Notes: generated by a model from the sequence alone, not told the origin. Shown: positions 8,396 to 17,931, numbered from the stretch's first letter. The stretch is 64,000 bases of DNA from Rhodococcus sp. Leaf278 (GCF_001426085.1 NZ_LMRR01000042.1:235550-299549); one strand, 5' to 3'. Numbers and translations are program-made.

Positions 8396-9745
8396 ATGAC
8401 CGAACCTGTTTCGGTGGATAGAAAGGGCCTGGCCAAGGCCTTTGCCGCCAGCCTGACCGGAACGGCATTGGAGTGGTACGACTTCGCCGTCTACTCGGCC
8501 GCCGCAGCGCTGGTGTTCCCGCTCGTCTTCTTTCCGGACAGCGACCCACTGACCGGAACACTGCTGGCCTTCTCGACGTACGCCGTCGGGTACATCGCCC
8601 GTCCGGTCGGTGGATTCGTCTTCGGACGTCTCGGCGACGTCATCGGGCGTAAACAGCTACTCGTCATCACCCTGCTGTTGATCGGCGTCACGACATTCGC
8701 CATCGGCTTGATCCCCGGCTACGACACCATCGGCATCGCGGCCCCGATCATCCTCGTCACGATGCGGTTCTGCCAGGGAGTTGCGGTCGGCGGCGAGTGG
8801 GGCGGAGCCGTTCTGCTCTCCAGCGAATACGGCGATCCCCGCAAACGCGGCTTCTGGTCCTCGGCAGCCCAGATCGGACCACCGGCAGGCAACCTGCTCG
8901 CCAACGGCGCACTCGCGATCCTGACACTGTCACTGACCGACCAGCAGTTCGAGTCCTGGGGATGGCGAGTGGCATTCCTCTTCTCGGCCGTACTCGTCGG
9001 GTTCGGTTTGTGGATCCGCCTGAAGCTCGAGGACACCCCGGTGTTCAAGGCGCTCCAGGAGAGCGGCGACCGCTCCGAGGCACCGATCAGTGAGGTGTTC
9101 AAGACCGAACTGCGACCGCTGTTGGCGGGCATCATGTCTCGTGTCGCACCGGACGTCATCTACGCACTGTTCACGGTCTTCTCGATCACCTACGGAACCC
9201 AGAAGTTGGGCTTCGAGCGCAGCGAGGTACTCACCGCCATTCTGATCGGATCGGCATGCCAACTCGGCCTGATACCGCTCGCCGGAGCAGTGTCCGACCG
9301 CATCAACCGGCGCCTCGTGTACGGCGTCGCGGCCGTCGGCGGTGTTGCCTGGAGCGCGATCTTCTTCCTCGTCATCGGCGGAGGATCGCTACCGCTGCTG
9401 ATCCTGGGAGTCGTTGTCGGCCTTGCATTCCACTCGTTCATGTACGGGCCACAGGCAGCCTTCGTCACCGAGCAGTTCAGCGTGCGATTGCGTTCCACCG
9501 GTAGCTCGTTGGCGTACACGATCGCCGGGGTGTTCGGTGGCGCGATGGCCCCGCTGATCTTCGTGTACCTGTTGGACAAGACGGACAGCTGGGTGCCGAT
9601 CGCCGGATACATCGTGATCGTCGGAGCGGTGACACTCGTCGGCCTGGCACTCGGCCGCAACCCCGACCCCACCGAGGACGAGCACTACGTACTACTGAAT
9701 CAGGAGCACGAAAACGCTACGCGCGCAGCAGAGTCTGAAGTGTGA
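8396..9745 (+). CDS. MFS transporter, metabolite:H+ symporter (MHS) family
   Basis: A 449-residue permease with about 12 membrane helices. The N-terminus GTALEWYDFAVYSAAAALVF is the typical MHS start (shared with ShiA, ProP and dicarboxylate symporters), and the loop 2-3 motif reads GRLGDVIGRKQLL. MHS proteins import organic acids or zwitterions with protons. The substrate is probably what the flanking DUF2848 and nitrilase-family enzymes degrade. The last 29 bp overlap the convergent GntR gene. A GAAGGAG ribosome site precedes ATG 8396. Confidence 0.9.
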   Translation: MTEPVSVDRKGLAKAFAASLTGTALEWYDFAVYSAAAALVFPLVFFPDSDPLTGTLLAFSTYAVGYIARPVGGFVFGRLGDVIGRKQLLVITLLLIGVTTFAIGLIPGYDTIGIAAPIILVTMRFCQGVAVGGEWGGAVLLSSEYGDPRKRGFWSSAAQIGPPAGNLLANGALAILTLSLTDQQFESWGWRVAFLFSAVLVGFGLWIRLKLEDTPVFKALQESGDRSEAPISEVFKTELRPLLAGIMSRVAPDVIYALFTVFSITYGTQKLGFERSEVLTAILIGSACQLGLIPLAGAVSDRINRRLVYGVAAVGGVAWSAIFFLVIGGGSLPLLILGVVVGLAFHSFMYGPQAAFVTEQFSVRLRSTGSSLAYTIAGVFGGAMAPLIFVYLLDKTDSWVPIAGYIVIVGAVTLVGLALGRNPDPTEDEHYVLLNQEHENATRAAESEV

Positions 9746-10358
9746 CCTCGAGGTGAGCGTCGATCTTCTCGTGTACCAGGCCTTCATCGCCCGCACCGAG
9801 TGCGTCGATGATGGCCTGGTGCTCGGCGCACACCCGATGCTGCCGGTTGGCCGCGGTGAACAACGCACTCAAGCCCACGCGAAGCTGGCGCGCTCGCAGA
9901 CCGGCGTACGTACGCGAGAGCAGTTCGCTTCCCGCCGAATCGATCAGACTCTGATGAAACGTGCCGTCCCAGTCGATGAACTGCTTGGGTGCATCCGCAT
10001 CGCCCGAGTTCATCAACAATTCCTGCTGCGTCAGCGCATTCTGCATCGCCGCAATCGGAGCATCGCCGGCGCGCAGCGCTCGGGTGGCTGCATGCCGCTC
10101 GAGGACACCGCGCAGATCCATCAGTTCGGCGATCTGCCGTCCGGACATCGCCGGCACGTGCGCGCCGCGCTTGGGCACCATCTCGACCAGGCCCTCGGAC
10201 TGCAACATGAGCAGGGCTTCACGAACCGGTGTGCGCGATACGCCGATTCGCGTGGCGAGCTCTTGCTCGTTGAGAAAAGTGCCGGTGGCGGCCGGTGACG
10301 ACAGCACCTGATCGCGCACGAAAAGGTACGCCTTCTCCCTCCCCGACAGCGACTGCAT
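9717..10358 (-). CDS. GntR-family regulator with FCD domain
   Basis: A 213-residue repressor-type regulator. The N-terminal winged helix (about 8-75) reads LNEQELATRIGVSRTPVREA, the GntR signature. The C-terminal FCD ligand-binding domain (about 85-205) starts LMDLRGVLERHAATRAL and carries the His/Asp residues that often bind a metal (DGTFHQSLIDSAG and CAEHQAIIDAL). It is divergent from the nitrilase-family gene and convergent with the transporter. The GTATAC dyad directly upstream suggests autoregulation. The ligand is probably a carboxylic acid made or imported by this cluster. Confidence 0.9.
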   Translation of the reverse strand: MQSLSGREKAYLFVRDQVLSSPAATGTFLNEQELATRIGVSRTPVREALLMLQSEGLVEMVPKRGAHVPAMSGRQIAELMDLRGVLERHAATRALRAGDAPIAAMQNALTQQELLMNSGDADAPKQFIDWDGTFHQSLIDSAGSELLSRTYAGLRARQLRVGLSALFTAANRQHRVCAEHQAIIDALGAGDEGLVHEKIDAHLEVTLQTLLRA

Positions 10359-10364
10359 ACGATA

Positions 10365-10371
10365 TGTATAC
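10365..10371. promoter_or_regulatory. Second predicted GntR operator (TGTATAC)
   Basis: TGTATAC sits 7 bp upstream of the GntR start codon and 34 bp upstream of the hydrolase GTG. It repeats the core of the operator at 8331. The outer arms are less symmetric (ATGTATACCT). A repressor here could control both divergent genes. Confidence 0.5.
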
Positions 10372-10404
10372 CTGTCTTCCTCCGACGAAACCAGGAGTCA
10401 CACC

Positions 10405-11205
10405 GTGAGCTCGCCCATTCGCATCAGCCTCGCCCAGATCACCAGCGGCGAAGACCCCACCGAGAACCTCAAACTCATCGAGACCCACACCCGCGCCGCA
10501 GCGCACGCCGAATCGGACGTCGTCGTGTTTCCGGAGGCGACGATGCGCTGCTTCGGCGGACCCATCCGAAAGTTCGCACAGCCTCTCGACGGCGAATGGG
10601 CCGACGCAGTGCGCTCCATTGCGTCCGATGCCGGGATCACCGTCGTCGCCGGAATGTTCACCCCCGCGGCAGATGACCGAGTGACCAACACACTGCTCGT
10701 CACCGGCCCCGGCATCGATGCGAGCTACGACAAGATTCACCTGTTCGACGCGTTCGGATTCGCCGAATCCGACACCGTCGCACCGGGTTCGGACCCACTG
10801 GTGGTGGACATCGCCGGAGTTCGGGTGGGCTTCGCGACCTGCTACGACATCCGCTTCCCGGCGCTGTTCCAGAAGCTCGGCGACCTCGGTGCGGAACTCA
10901 TCGTCGTACCGGCATCGTGGGGATCGGGTGACGGCAAAGTGGACCAGTGGACCCTGCTCGCCCGCGCCCGCGCGTTGGATTCGACGACCTTCATCGCAGC
11001 CTGCGACCAAGCCGAACCCGCTGCCGCCGAAGGAAATGCACCATTGGGCGTGGGCCACAGCATCGTCTGCTCCCCCACCGGCGAGATTCTCGGTCAACTG
11101 GACGCGACGCCCGGCATGCTGACGATCGACATCGATACTGCAATGGTCGACGCCGTGCGCAAGACGCTGCCGGTATTGAAGAACCGCAGGCACTTCGACG
11201 CCTGA
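10405..11205 (+). CDS. Carbon-nitrogen hydrolase (nitrilase superfamily)
   Basis: A 266-residue cytosolic hydrolase of the nitrilase/amidase superfamily, which cleaves non-peptide C-N bonds with a Glu-Lys-Cys triad. All three are visible: Glu in VVVFPEATM, Lys in SYDKIHLFDAFGF, and Cys in VGFATCYDIRFP. The last motif and overall length resemble the Nit/omega-amidase branch (about 260-280 aa) rather than true nitrilases. The start is GTG 10405. It is the only gene on the right side of the cluster. Together with DUF2848 and the MHS permease it suggests catabolism of an amide or ureide of an organic acid, which is inference. Confidence 0.9.
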   Translation: MSSPIRISLAQITSGEDPTENLKLIETHTRAAAHAESDVVVFPEATMRCFGGPIRKFAQPLDGEWADAVRSIASDAGITVVAGMFTPAADDRVTNTLLVTGPGIDASYDKIHLFDAFGFAESDTVAPGSDPLVVDIAGVRVGFATCYDIRFPALFQKLGDLGAELIVVPASWGSGDGKVDQWTLLARARALDSTTFIAACDQAEPAAAEGNAPLGVGHSIVCSPTGEILGQLDATPGMLTIDIDTAMVDAVRKTLPVLKNRRHFDA

Positions 11206-11211
11206 CGGTGC

Positions 11212-11275
11212 CGCGAACTCGAAGTTATGGATGGATTCCGGCCGAAATACGTCCATAACCTCGAACTCGGCGCGC
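11212..11275. repeat. Imperfect palindromic intergenic repeat, copy 1
   Basis: A roughly 60-bp element with the outer arms GAACTCGAAGTTATGGA and TCCATAACCTCGAACTC and a second small dyad in the centre (ATTCCGGCCGAAAT). It differs from the copy at 11355-11420 at 4 of 58 aligned positions. It lies just 3' of the hydrolase gene. Confidence 0.7.
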
Positions 11276-11296
11276 GCACTCGGCCGTCCCGCAGCG

Positions 11297-11354
11297 AGAT
11301 CGCAGTTATGCAGCCGAAAGTGGCCATAGCGCCTTCGTAAGTGCGAACTCGACG
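11297..11354. repeat. Probable degenerate copy of the palindromic repeat
   Basis: The segment between the two clear copies contains GATCGCAGTTATG, CCGAAAGTGGCCATA and GCGAACTCGACGCG in the same order as parts of the element, but with many substitutions. It may be a diverged third copy. Confidence is low. Confidence 0.35.
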
Positions 11355-11420
11355 CGCGAACTCGAAGTTGGGGATAGATTCCGGCCGAATTACGTCCATA
11401 ACCTCGAACTCGACGCGCGA
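11355..11420. repeat. Imperfect palindromic intergenic repeat, copy 2
   Basis: Same element and orientation as 11212-11275, again with CCGGCCGAAT in the centre and GAACTCG at both ends. Two close tandem copies point to a REP-like mobile or structural repeat. Confidence 0.7.
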
Positions 11421-11430
11421 CCCTCACACA

Positions 11431-11474
11431 ACAACAACGCCGCCGAACCCTGATGGGTTCGGCGGCGTTGTTGT
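11431..11474. terminator. Terminator between the hydrolase gene and gltA
   Basis: A perfect 20-bp stem (11431-11450 with 11455-11474) and a 4-nt TGAT loop, located 11 bp beyond the gltA stop. It is placed to end transcription from gltA on the minus strand and from the hydrolase gene on the plus strand. Confidence 0.85.
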
Positions 11475-11484
11475 GCAGCAAGAA

Positions 11485-12783
<1,299 letters not shown>

Positions 12784-12853
12784 GAATGGTCCCTCTCGAA
12801 CTCGTGTAACGGACACGTACTTGAAGCGGACAGTTCTAACGTCGATAGTGAAA

Positions 12854-13792
12854 CTAGTCTCTCGATGCCTCGGACGCCCAGGGAGGGTCGGCACCGGGGC
12901 GCGAAACCGTGATTGCCGCTGCCTTCGCGGCGAAATCGAGCGCTTGTTGCCAATCTTGCTTGCTCATCGCTTTGACCGCGTTCGATGTGATAATGGTCTC
13001 CTTCTCCAAAAAGCTGAGCAGGGCACCGTGGACGGTGTCACCTGCGCCGATCGTGTCGACGACATCCACGGCCACACCTGGCACCGAGATTTCGTCGGAC
13101 GCGGTGAAGACCGAAATTCCGTCGCCGCCGCGAGTCATGACCACTGCGGTGACCCCGGCCGCGAGCCAATCGTCGACGGTGGTTCCCTGCGTTCCCAGCC
13201 CCAGCCAGTACGAGTCGTCCTCGGACACCTTGAGGATGTCGATGCTGGGCAACCACGAGCGGAAGCGGTCACGGAAACCGTCGGCGGTGATGTCGCCGCT
13301 GGTGCTGTCGATGGCGGCCGGCCGGATGTTGGGGTCCAGCATCGTGAGCTTGCCCGCCGCCCTCGCCCGATGCAGCAATCCCGCGTACATCGATGCACCG
13401 GGCTCGTAGAGCAGAGACAACGTGCCGAACGAGAGCACGCTGATCTCGTCCGGGAGATCGCCGGGATCGGCGACGAGCCGGTCGGCGGTCCCGTCGGCAT
13501 AGAAGGAGTACTCGGCGCTGCCGTCCTCGGCGAGGGTGGTCATCGCCAAGGTGGTCGGCTCGTCGCCGCGCTGCACCCACGAGATGTCGACGCCTGCGTC
13601 GCGCAGACTCGCCAGGATCTGCTCGCCGAACGAGTCGCGCGAGATCCGTGAGAGGTACGCAACCGGCGAACCCAATCGACCGATCGAGATGGCGACGTTG
13701 AACGGTCCGCCGCCGAGTTTTGGTGAGAGCAGCGGTCCCTCGTGCACCGGTACCAAGTCGACCAACGCTTCACCGCACACCAATATCGTCAC
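12854..13792 (-). CDS. PfkB-family carbohydrate kinase (fructokinase-like)
   Basis: A 312-residue sugar kinase. The N-terminal signature VCGEALVDLVP and GGGPFNVAISIGRLG are the sugar-binding part, and the C-terminal motif VDTIGAGDTVHGALL contains the catalytic Asp of the PfkB family. Residue pattern and the GGGPFN motif resemble fructokinases more than ribokinase. It overlaps the aldose-epimerase gene by 4 nt at its 5' end, so it is the last gene of the pdxH / MFS / epimerase / kinase operon. It likely phosphorylates a sugar entering the cell. The exact sugar is not known. Confidence 0.9.
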   Translation of the reverse strand: MTILVCGEALVDLVPVHEGPLLSPKLGGGPFNVAISIGRLGSPVAYLSRISRDSFGEQILASLRDAGVDISWVQRGDEPTTLAMTTLAEDGSAEYSFYADGTADRLVADPGDLPDEISVLSFGTLSLLYEPGASMYAGLLHRARAAGKLTMLDPNIRPAAIDSTSGDITADGFRDRFRSWLPSIDILKVSEDDSYWLGLGTQGTTVDDWLAAGVTAVVMTRGGDGISVFTASDEISVPGVAVDVVDTIGAGDTVHGALLSFLEKETIITSNAVKAMSKQDWQQALDFAAKAAAITVSRPGADPPWASEASRD

Positions 13793-14718
13793 TTCTCGTA
13801 CCTCATTCCCCAGGTTCCCGACCAGGTTTGCCCCGGCTCGAGCACGATCAGATCGATCTCGGAGTTCAGCGCATCAGGCGGGCACGTCATCGGTTCGATC
13901 GCCAACGCCCGGCCCCTGTCGGGATAGGCCTGATCGTTGGCCGGATCGGCGGTGAACACCTGCACCCAGCCGAAGTTCGCGTCGGTCCACAACACGGTCG
14001 CGGTGCCGTCGGGGCCCCGCAGAACGTGATTCGCACGGCCGTCGCCGTCGGGCAGCGACGCACTGAACGGAGTATCGAGCTGGACGCCCTGCAGCGTGCG
14101 TGGCTCCCGGAAGTCGTACTCGGTATCGGCCGTCGGAACCGAATTGCCCACGGGCAGATTGCGCACCGGATCGAGCGGTAGCCGGGTCCCGGCCGAGAGT
14201 TCGAGCGTGCACTCGTCGAGCGGCACGTCCCCGACCCGGGCATAGGTGTGAAAACCCATCCCGTAGGGCGCGGCGGACTCACCGGTGTTCTTCGCAGACG
14301 CAGTCACGGTGAGACCGTCCGCCGACAGCTCGTGGACCACCGTCACCGTCAGCGGGAACGGCCAACCCTGATGCGTCCCGACGTCCACGCTCTGCTCGAC
14401 GCGATTGTCGGTGTGCTCCACCAGAGTCCATGCCACCTTGCGGACGAATCCGTGGCTGGCGTTGTTCCGTGAGGGCTCGGAGATCTCCAACCGATGTTCG
14501 ACGCCTTCGAAAGCGAAGGTCCCGTCGGCTGTCCGGTTGGGCCACGGGGCCAACACCAGTCCCGCCGACAGCGGCGGCTTGCTGCCGGCCTCCCAGGTTT
14601 CGGTGAGCGCAGCGCCGTCGTACTCGAGAACCCGCAGGCCCGCTCCGACGGCAGCGATGTCTGCCCGATATTTGCCGCTCGTCAACGAGTAGGTCTGTGC
14701 GTCACCCATGAGAGCCAT
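13789..14718 (-). CDS. Aldose 1-epimerase family protein
   Basis: A 309-residue mutarotase-family protein that would interconvert alpha and beta anomers of a hexose. Visible are the substrate-binding stretch VLAPWPNRTADGTF, the catalytic His region NNASHGFVRK, the second His in YGMGFHTYARVG, and AIEPMTCPPDALNS near the end with the general-base Glu. Two in-frame ATGs (14718 and 14709) are possible; both overlap the end of the MFS gene and neither has a clear ribosome site. It sits between the transporter and the kinase in one operon. Confidence 0.88.
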   Translation of the reverse strand: MALMGDAQTYSLTSGKYRADIAAVGAGLRVLEYDGAALTETWEAGSKPPLSAGLVLAPWPNRTADGTFAFEGVEHRLEISEPSRNNASHGFVRKVAWTLVEHTDNRVEQSVDVGTHQGWPFPLTVTVVHELSADGLTVTASAKNTGESAAPYGMGFHTYARVGDVPLDECTLELSAGTRLPLDPVRNLPVGNSVPTADTEYDFREPRTLQGVQLDTPFSASLPDGDGRANHVLRGPDGTATVLWTDANFGWVQVFTADPANDQAYPDRGRALAIEPMTCPPDALNSEIDLIVLEPGQTWSGTWGMRYEK

Positions 14719-15994
14719 TCTTTACTACGACACCCACTCGGTAGCGGATGAATGCCGGGAGAGCCAGCGCAGCAATCGAAACACCGATGACGACCAGCAC
14801 GCCGCCGCCGGCCGCAGCGGCTGCCGTCCCCACCGACGCGGCTGCGGCCCCGTGCAGCACGTCGCCGATACGCGGCCCTCCCGCGACGACGACGATGAAG
14901 ACACCTTGCAGTCGGCCGCGCATCTCGTCGGTCGCGACGGTCTGCAGCATCGTGCTGCGGAACGCCGCGGAGATCATGTCGGCCCCGCCGCCGAGGGCCA
15001 GGAACGCCAGCGCGAACCACAGGGCAACTGCGGTCGCCCCGTCGGTAGCCGCGCCGACGGCCAGACCGAAGCCGATCATCGCCACGCCCCACACGACGAT
15101 GCAGATCAGCACGGCCAGCCCTTGCCTGCGCACGCGCGGAAGCCAGCCCGAGAACACTCCACCCACCACCGCGCCCGCGGACATGGCCGCGAACAGCATG
15201 CCCAGCACCGGTCCACCCGACGCCGGATCACCGAAGCTCTCGTGTGCGATTTGCGGAAAGAGAGCCCTGGGCATACCGAACACCATGGCGATGATGTCGA
15301 CGACGAACGATGCCAGCAGCACCTTCTGGGTGGCGAGATATGCGAAACCGTCGAACACCGAACGCAATCCGGCTCGCTGACCCGACTTGGCCGGCGGAAT
15401 TCCCGGCAGCCGAATCACGGCCCACAGTGTTGCGAACAGCGCGATGGTGTCGATGAGGTAGAGGGTCTCGAGCCCGATGTAGTAGATCAGAATGCCTGCA
15501 CTGAGCGGCCCTGCGATGGCACCGAAGTTGAACACCGTCATGTTCAGCGAGTTCGCAGCCGGTAGTTGCTCGGCCGGCAGGATCCTCGGCAGAATCGCGC
15601 TGCGGGTCGGCTGATTGACCGCGAAGAACGCCTGCTGAATTGCCAAGAGCACCAGGATGATCCACACATTGTTCAGTTCGAGGAACGCCTGTAGCCAGAA
15701 CAGCGCGGACGTTCCGATCAGACCGCACGTGGTGATCATCAGCAGGGTGCGGCGGTCCATCACGTCGGCCAGCGCGCCGCCCCACAGACCGAACACGATG
15801 AGCGGCACCAGGGCGAACACACCCGTCAGGCCCACGTAGGCAGAACTCAGCGTGATCTGAAATACCTGTTGCGGCACAGCAACAATGGAGAGCTGGGCAC
15901 CGATGACGGTGACGATGTTCGCCAACCACAACCGGCGATAGGCCGGGGTCTTCAGCGGTGTCGTGTCGGCAAGAATGCCGCGCAATCCGCTCAC
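14702..15994 (-). CDS. MFS transporter, EntS/DHA3-like
   Basis: A 430-residue permease with about 12 membrane helices, related to the DHA3 branch of the major facilitator family (EntS and macrolide exporters). It begins TPAYRRLWLANIVTVIGAQ. The loop 2-3 motif is GGALADVMDRRTLL, and the helix 4-5 region contains AVNQPTRSAILPRIL. DHA3 members normally export. Its GTG start overlaps the pdxH stop by 4 nt, and its own stop overlaps the epimerase start, so all four genes appear co-transcribed. Whether it moves a sugar is doubtful from family alone. Confidence 0.88.
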   Translation of the reverse strand: MSGLRGILADTTPLKTPAYRRLWLANIVTVIGAQLSIVAVPQQVFQITLSSAYVGLTGVFALVPLIVFGLWGGALADVMDRRTLLMITTCGLIGTSALFWLQAFLELNNVWIILVLLAIQQAFFAVNQPTRSAILPRILPAEQLPAANSLNMTVFNFGAIAGPLSAGILIYYIGLETLYLIDTIALFATLWAVIRLPGIPPAKSGQRAGLRSVFDGFAYLATQKVLLASFVVDIIAMVFGMPRALFPQIAHESFGDPASGGPVLGMLFAAMSAGAVVGGVFSGWLPRVRRQGLAVLICIVVWGVAMIGFGLAVGAATDGATAVALWFALAFLALGGGADMISAAFRSTMLQTVATDEMRGRLQGVFIVVVAGGPRIGDVLHGAAAASVGTAAAAAGGGVLVVIGVSIAALALPAFIRYRVGVVVKNGSHG

Positions 15995-16665
15995 GGCTGC
16001 AGACGCTCGATCACACCACTTGCCAACGTGATGCGGATCCTGTTGTGCATCCGACTTGTTCGGCCCTGCCAGAATTCGACCGTCTCAGGCAGGACGCGGA
16101 AGCCGCCCCAATTCGGTGGCACCGGCACGTCGACACCGTCGAACGTTGCGGTGACCTCGGCCAACTTGGCGGCCAGGTCTTCTCGCGAGCCGACGGGTCG
16201 CGACTGTTCGGACGCCCACGCCCCCAACTGAGAACCGCGCGGCCTGGTGCGCCAATAGGTTTCGGTGGTCTCGGCGTCGACCTTGACCACCGAGCCGCGC
16301 ACGGTGAGCTGCCGGGCACTCGCGATCCACGGGAAGGTCACCGACGCGTAGGGATTCGCCTCGAGTGCACGGCCCTTGTCCGAGTCGTAATTGGTGTAGA
16401 AGACCACGCCGTCGGCATCGAGACCCTTGCACAGCACCGTGCGAGTCGCTGGTCGGCCTGCCTCGTCGACAGTCCCCAACACGATCGCGTTGGGCTCGGG
16501 TAGATCTGCCGCCACCGCGTCGGCCAACCACTGCTGCGCCAGTGGGAGCCACCCGCCGGCCAGAGCATCGATATCGAGGTCCTCGGGCTCGCCGTAGTCG
16601 ACTCGCATGTTCGCCAAGCGCTGTTCATCTGCAGACACGAACCCAGACGCTACTCCCGCGTACAT
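15991..16665 (-). CDS. pdxH: Pyridoxamine 5'-phosphate oxidase
   Basis: A 224-residue FMN enzyme that oxidises pyridoxamine/pyridoxine 5'-phosphate to pyridoxal phosphate, the last step of PLP synthesis and salvage. Visible are RTVLCKGLDADGVVFYTNYD, the FMN/PLP-binding ASVTFPWIASARQLTVRG, RPRGSQLGAWASEQSRP and the C-terminal EFWQGRTSRMHNRIRI. ATG 16665 is the first plausible start (MYAGVASGF); GTG 16638 and ATG 16608 are alternatives. It diverges from citA with a 78-bp gap and heads the operon that continues into the MFS gene. Confidence 0.94.
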   Translation of the reverse strand: MYAGVASGFVSADEQRLANMRVDYGEPEDLDIDALAGGWLPLAQQWLADAVAADLPEPNAIVLGTVDEAGRPATRTVLCKGLDADGVVFYTNYDSDKGRALEANPYASVTFPWIASARQLTVRGSVVKVDAETTETYWRTRPRGSQLGAWASEQSRPVGSREDLAAKLAEVTATFDGVDVPVPPNWGGFRVLPETVEFWQGRTSRMHNRIRITLASGVIERLQP

Positions 16666-16743
16666 GCTCGCTATGGTTCTGGCACAGTACGCCCGCATGC
16701 GGCGCAGAGCCGGGCGTAAACGCGACGAGGGAGTCCACAGGCC

Positions 16744-17862
16744 ATGGCTGTTCAACACGTTCCCGAGGATTTCGTGCCCGGTCTCGAAGGTGTCGTCGCC
16801 TTCACCTCCGACATCGCCGAACCCGACAAGGACGGCGGCGCACTGCGCTACCGGGGTGTCGACATCGAAGAACTCGTCGCGCAGAACGTCACCTTCGGCG
16901 ATGTCTGGGCACTGTTGGTCGACGGCGAATTCGGCCGCGGTCTCCCACCGGCCGAACCGTTCCCCCTTCCGATCCACACCGGCGACGTCCGCGTCGACGT
17001 CCAGGCCGGCCTCGCGATGCTCGCGCCGATCTGGGGCTACCAGCCGCTGCTCGACATCGACGACACCACCGCTCGCGACAACCTCGCCCGCGCGTCGGTG
17101 ATGGCCTTGTCCTACGTCGCCCAGTCCGCTCGCGGCATCTACCAGCCCGCCGTTCCGCAGAGCCGCATCGATCAGGCTGCCACCGTCACCGAACGCTTCA
17201 TGGTCCGGTGGAAGGGTGAGCCCGACCCCGCCCACGTCGCCGCTATCGACGCGTACTGGGTCTCGGCTGCCGAGCACGGCATGAACGCATCGACGTTCAC
17301 CGCACGCGTGATCGCCTCCACCGGGGCTGACGTCGCCGCCTGTCTCTCCGGTGCCATCGGCGCGATGTCCGGCCCGCTGCACGGCGGCGCACCCGCCCGC
17401 GTGCTGCCGATGATCGAGGAGGTCGAGAGGACCGGGGACGCTCGCGCGCTGATCACCGGAATTCTGGACCGCAAGGAAAAGCTCATGGGCTTCGGGCACC
17501 GCGTGTACCGCGCCGAGGACCCCCGAGCCCGCGTGCTGCGCGCCACTGCCAAGCGCCTGAACGCTCCGCGGTACGAGGTTGCCGCCGCGCTCGAACAGGC
17601 CGCGTTGACGGAACTGCGCGAACGCCGCCCCGATCGGGCCATCGAGACCAATGTGGAGTTCTGGGCCGCCGTGATCCTCGACTTCGCCGAGGTTCCGGCA
17701 CACATGATGCCCGCCATGTTCACCTGCGGTCGTACCGCCGGCTGGTGCGCGCACATTCTGGAGCAGAAGCGTCTGGGCAAGCTCGTTCGCCCCGCGGCCC
17801 TCTACACCGGCCCCGAACCGCGCACCCCCGACTCCGTCGACGGCTGGGAGCTGATCCGGTAG
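16744..17862 (+). CDS. citA: Citrate synthase 2
   Basis: A 372-residue second citrate/2-methylcitrate synthase-family enzyme, strongly similar in wording to M. tuberculosis CitA (Rv0889c). The N-terminus reads FVPGLEGVVAFTSDIAEPD, the His motif MGFGHRVYRAEDPRARVL, the His segment AEHGMNASTFTARVIAST and the Asp segment ETNVEFWAAVILDFAEVP. It is clearly distinct from the main gltA at 11485, which is a longer 432-aa form. The context beside serC is conserved relative to mycobacteria. Its role apart from gltA is unclear. Confidence 0.94.
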   Translation: MAVQHVPEDFVPGLEGVVAFTSDIAEPDKDGGALRYRGVDIEELVAQNVTFGDVWALLVDGEFGRGLPPAEPFPLPIHTGDVRVDVQAGLAMLAPIWGYQPLLDIDDTTARDNLARASVMALSYVAQSARGIYQPAVPQSRIDQAATVTERFMVRWKGEPDPAHVAAIDAYWVSAAEHGMNASTFTARVIASTGADVAACLSGAIGAMSGPLHGGAPARVLPMIEEVERTGDARALITGILDRKEKLMGFGHRVYRAEDPRARVLRATAKRLNAPRYEVAAALEQAALTELRERRPDRAIETNVEFWAAVILDFAEVPAHMMPAMFTCGRTAGWCAHILEQKRLGKLVRPAALYTGPEPRTPDSVDGWELIR

Positions 17863-17873
17863 TCGACGGTGTC

Positions 17874-17902
17874 ATGGCACCCGACTAACCTGTGGGTGCC
17901 AT
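17874..17902. terminator. 9-bp perfect hairpin between citA and serC
   Basis: ATGGCACCC (17874-17882) and GGGTGCCAT (17894-17902) form a perfect stem with an 11-nt loop (contains TAACCTGT). It starts 12 bp after the citA stop and ends 30 bp before the serC ATG. It may terminate citA or structure the serC leader. No T-tract follows. Confidence 0.5.
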
Positions 17903-17931
17903 ATTCCCTCGACGCTAGGACGCGCTACTCC

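Noticed and set aside
16666..17754. Long minus-strand frame opposite citA, continuous with pdxH
   Set aside because: It is antisense to a gene with clear citrate synthase motifs and has shadow-frame composition.
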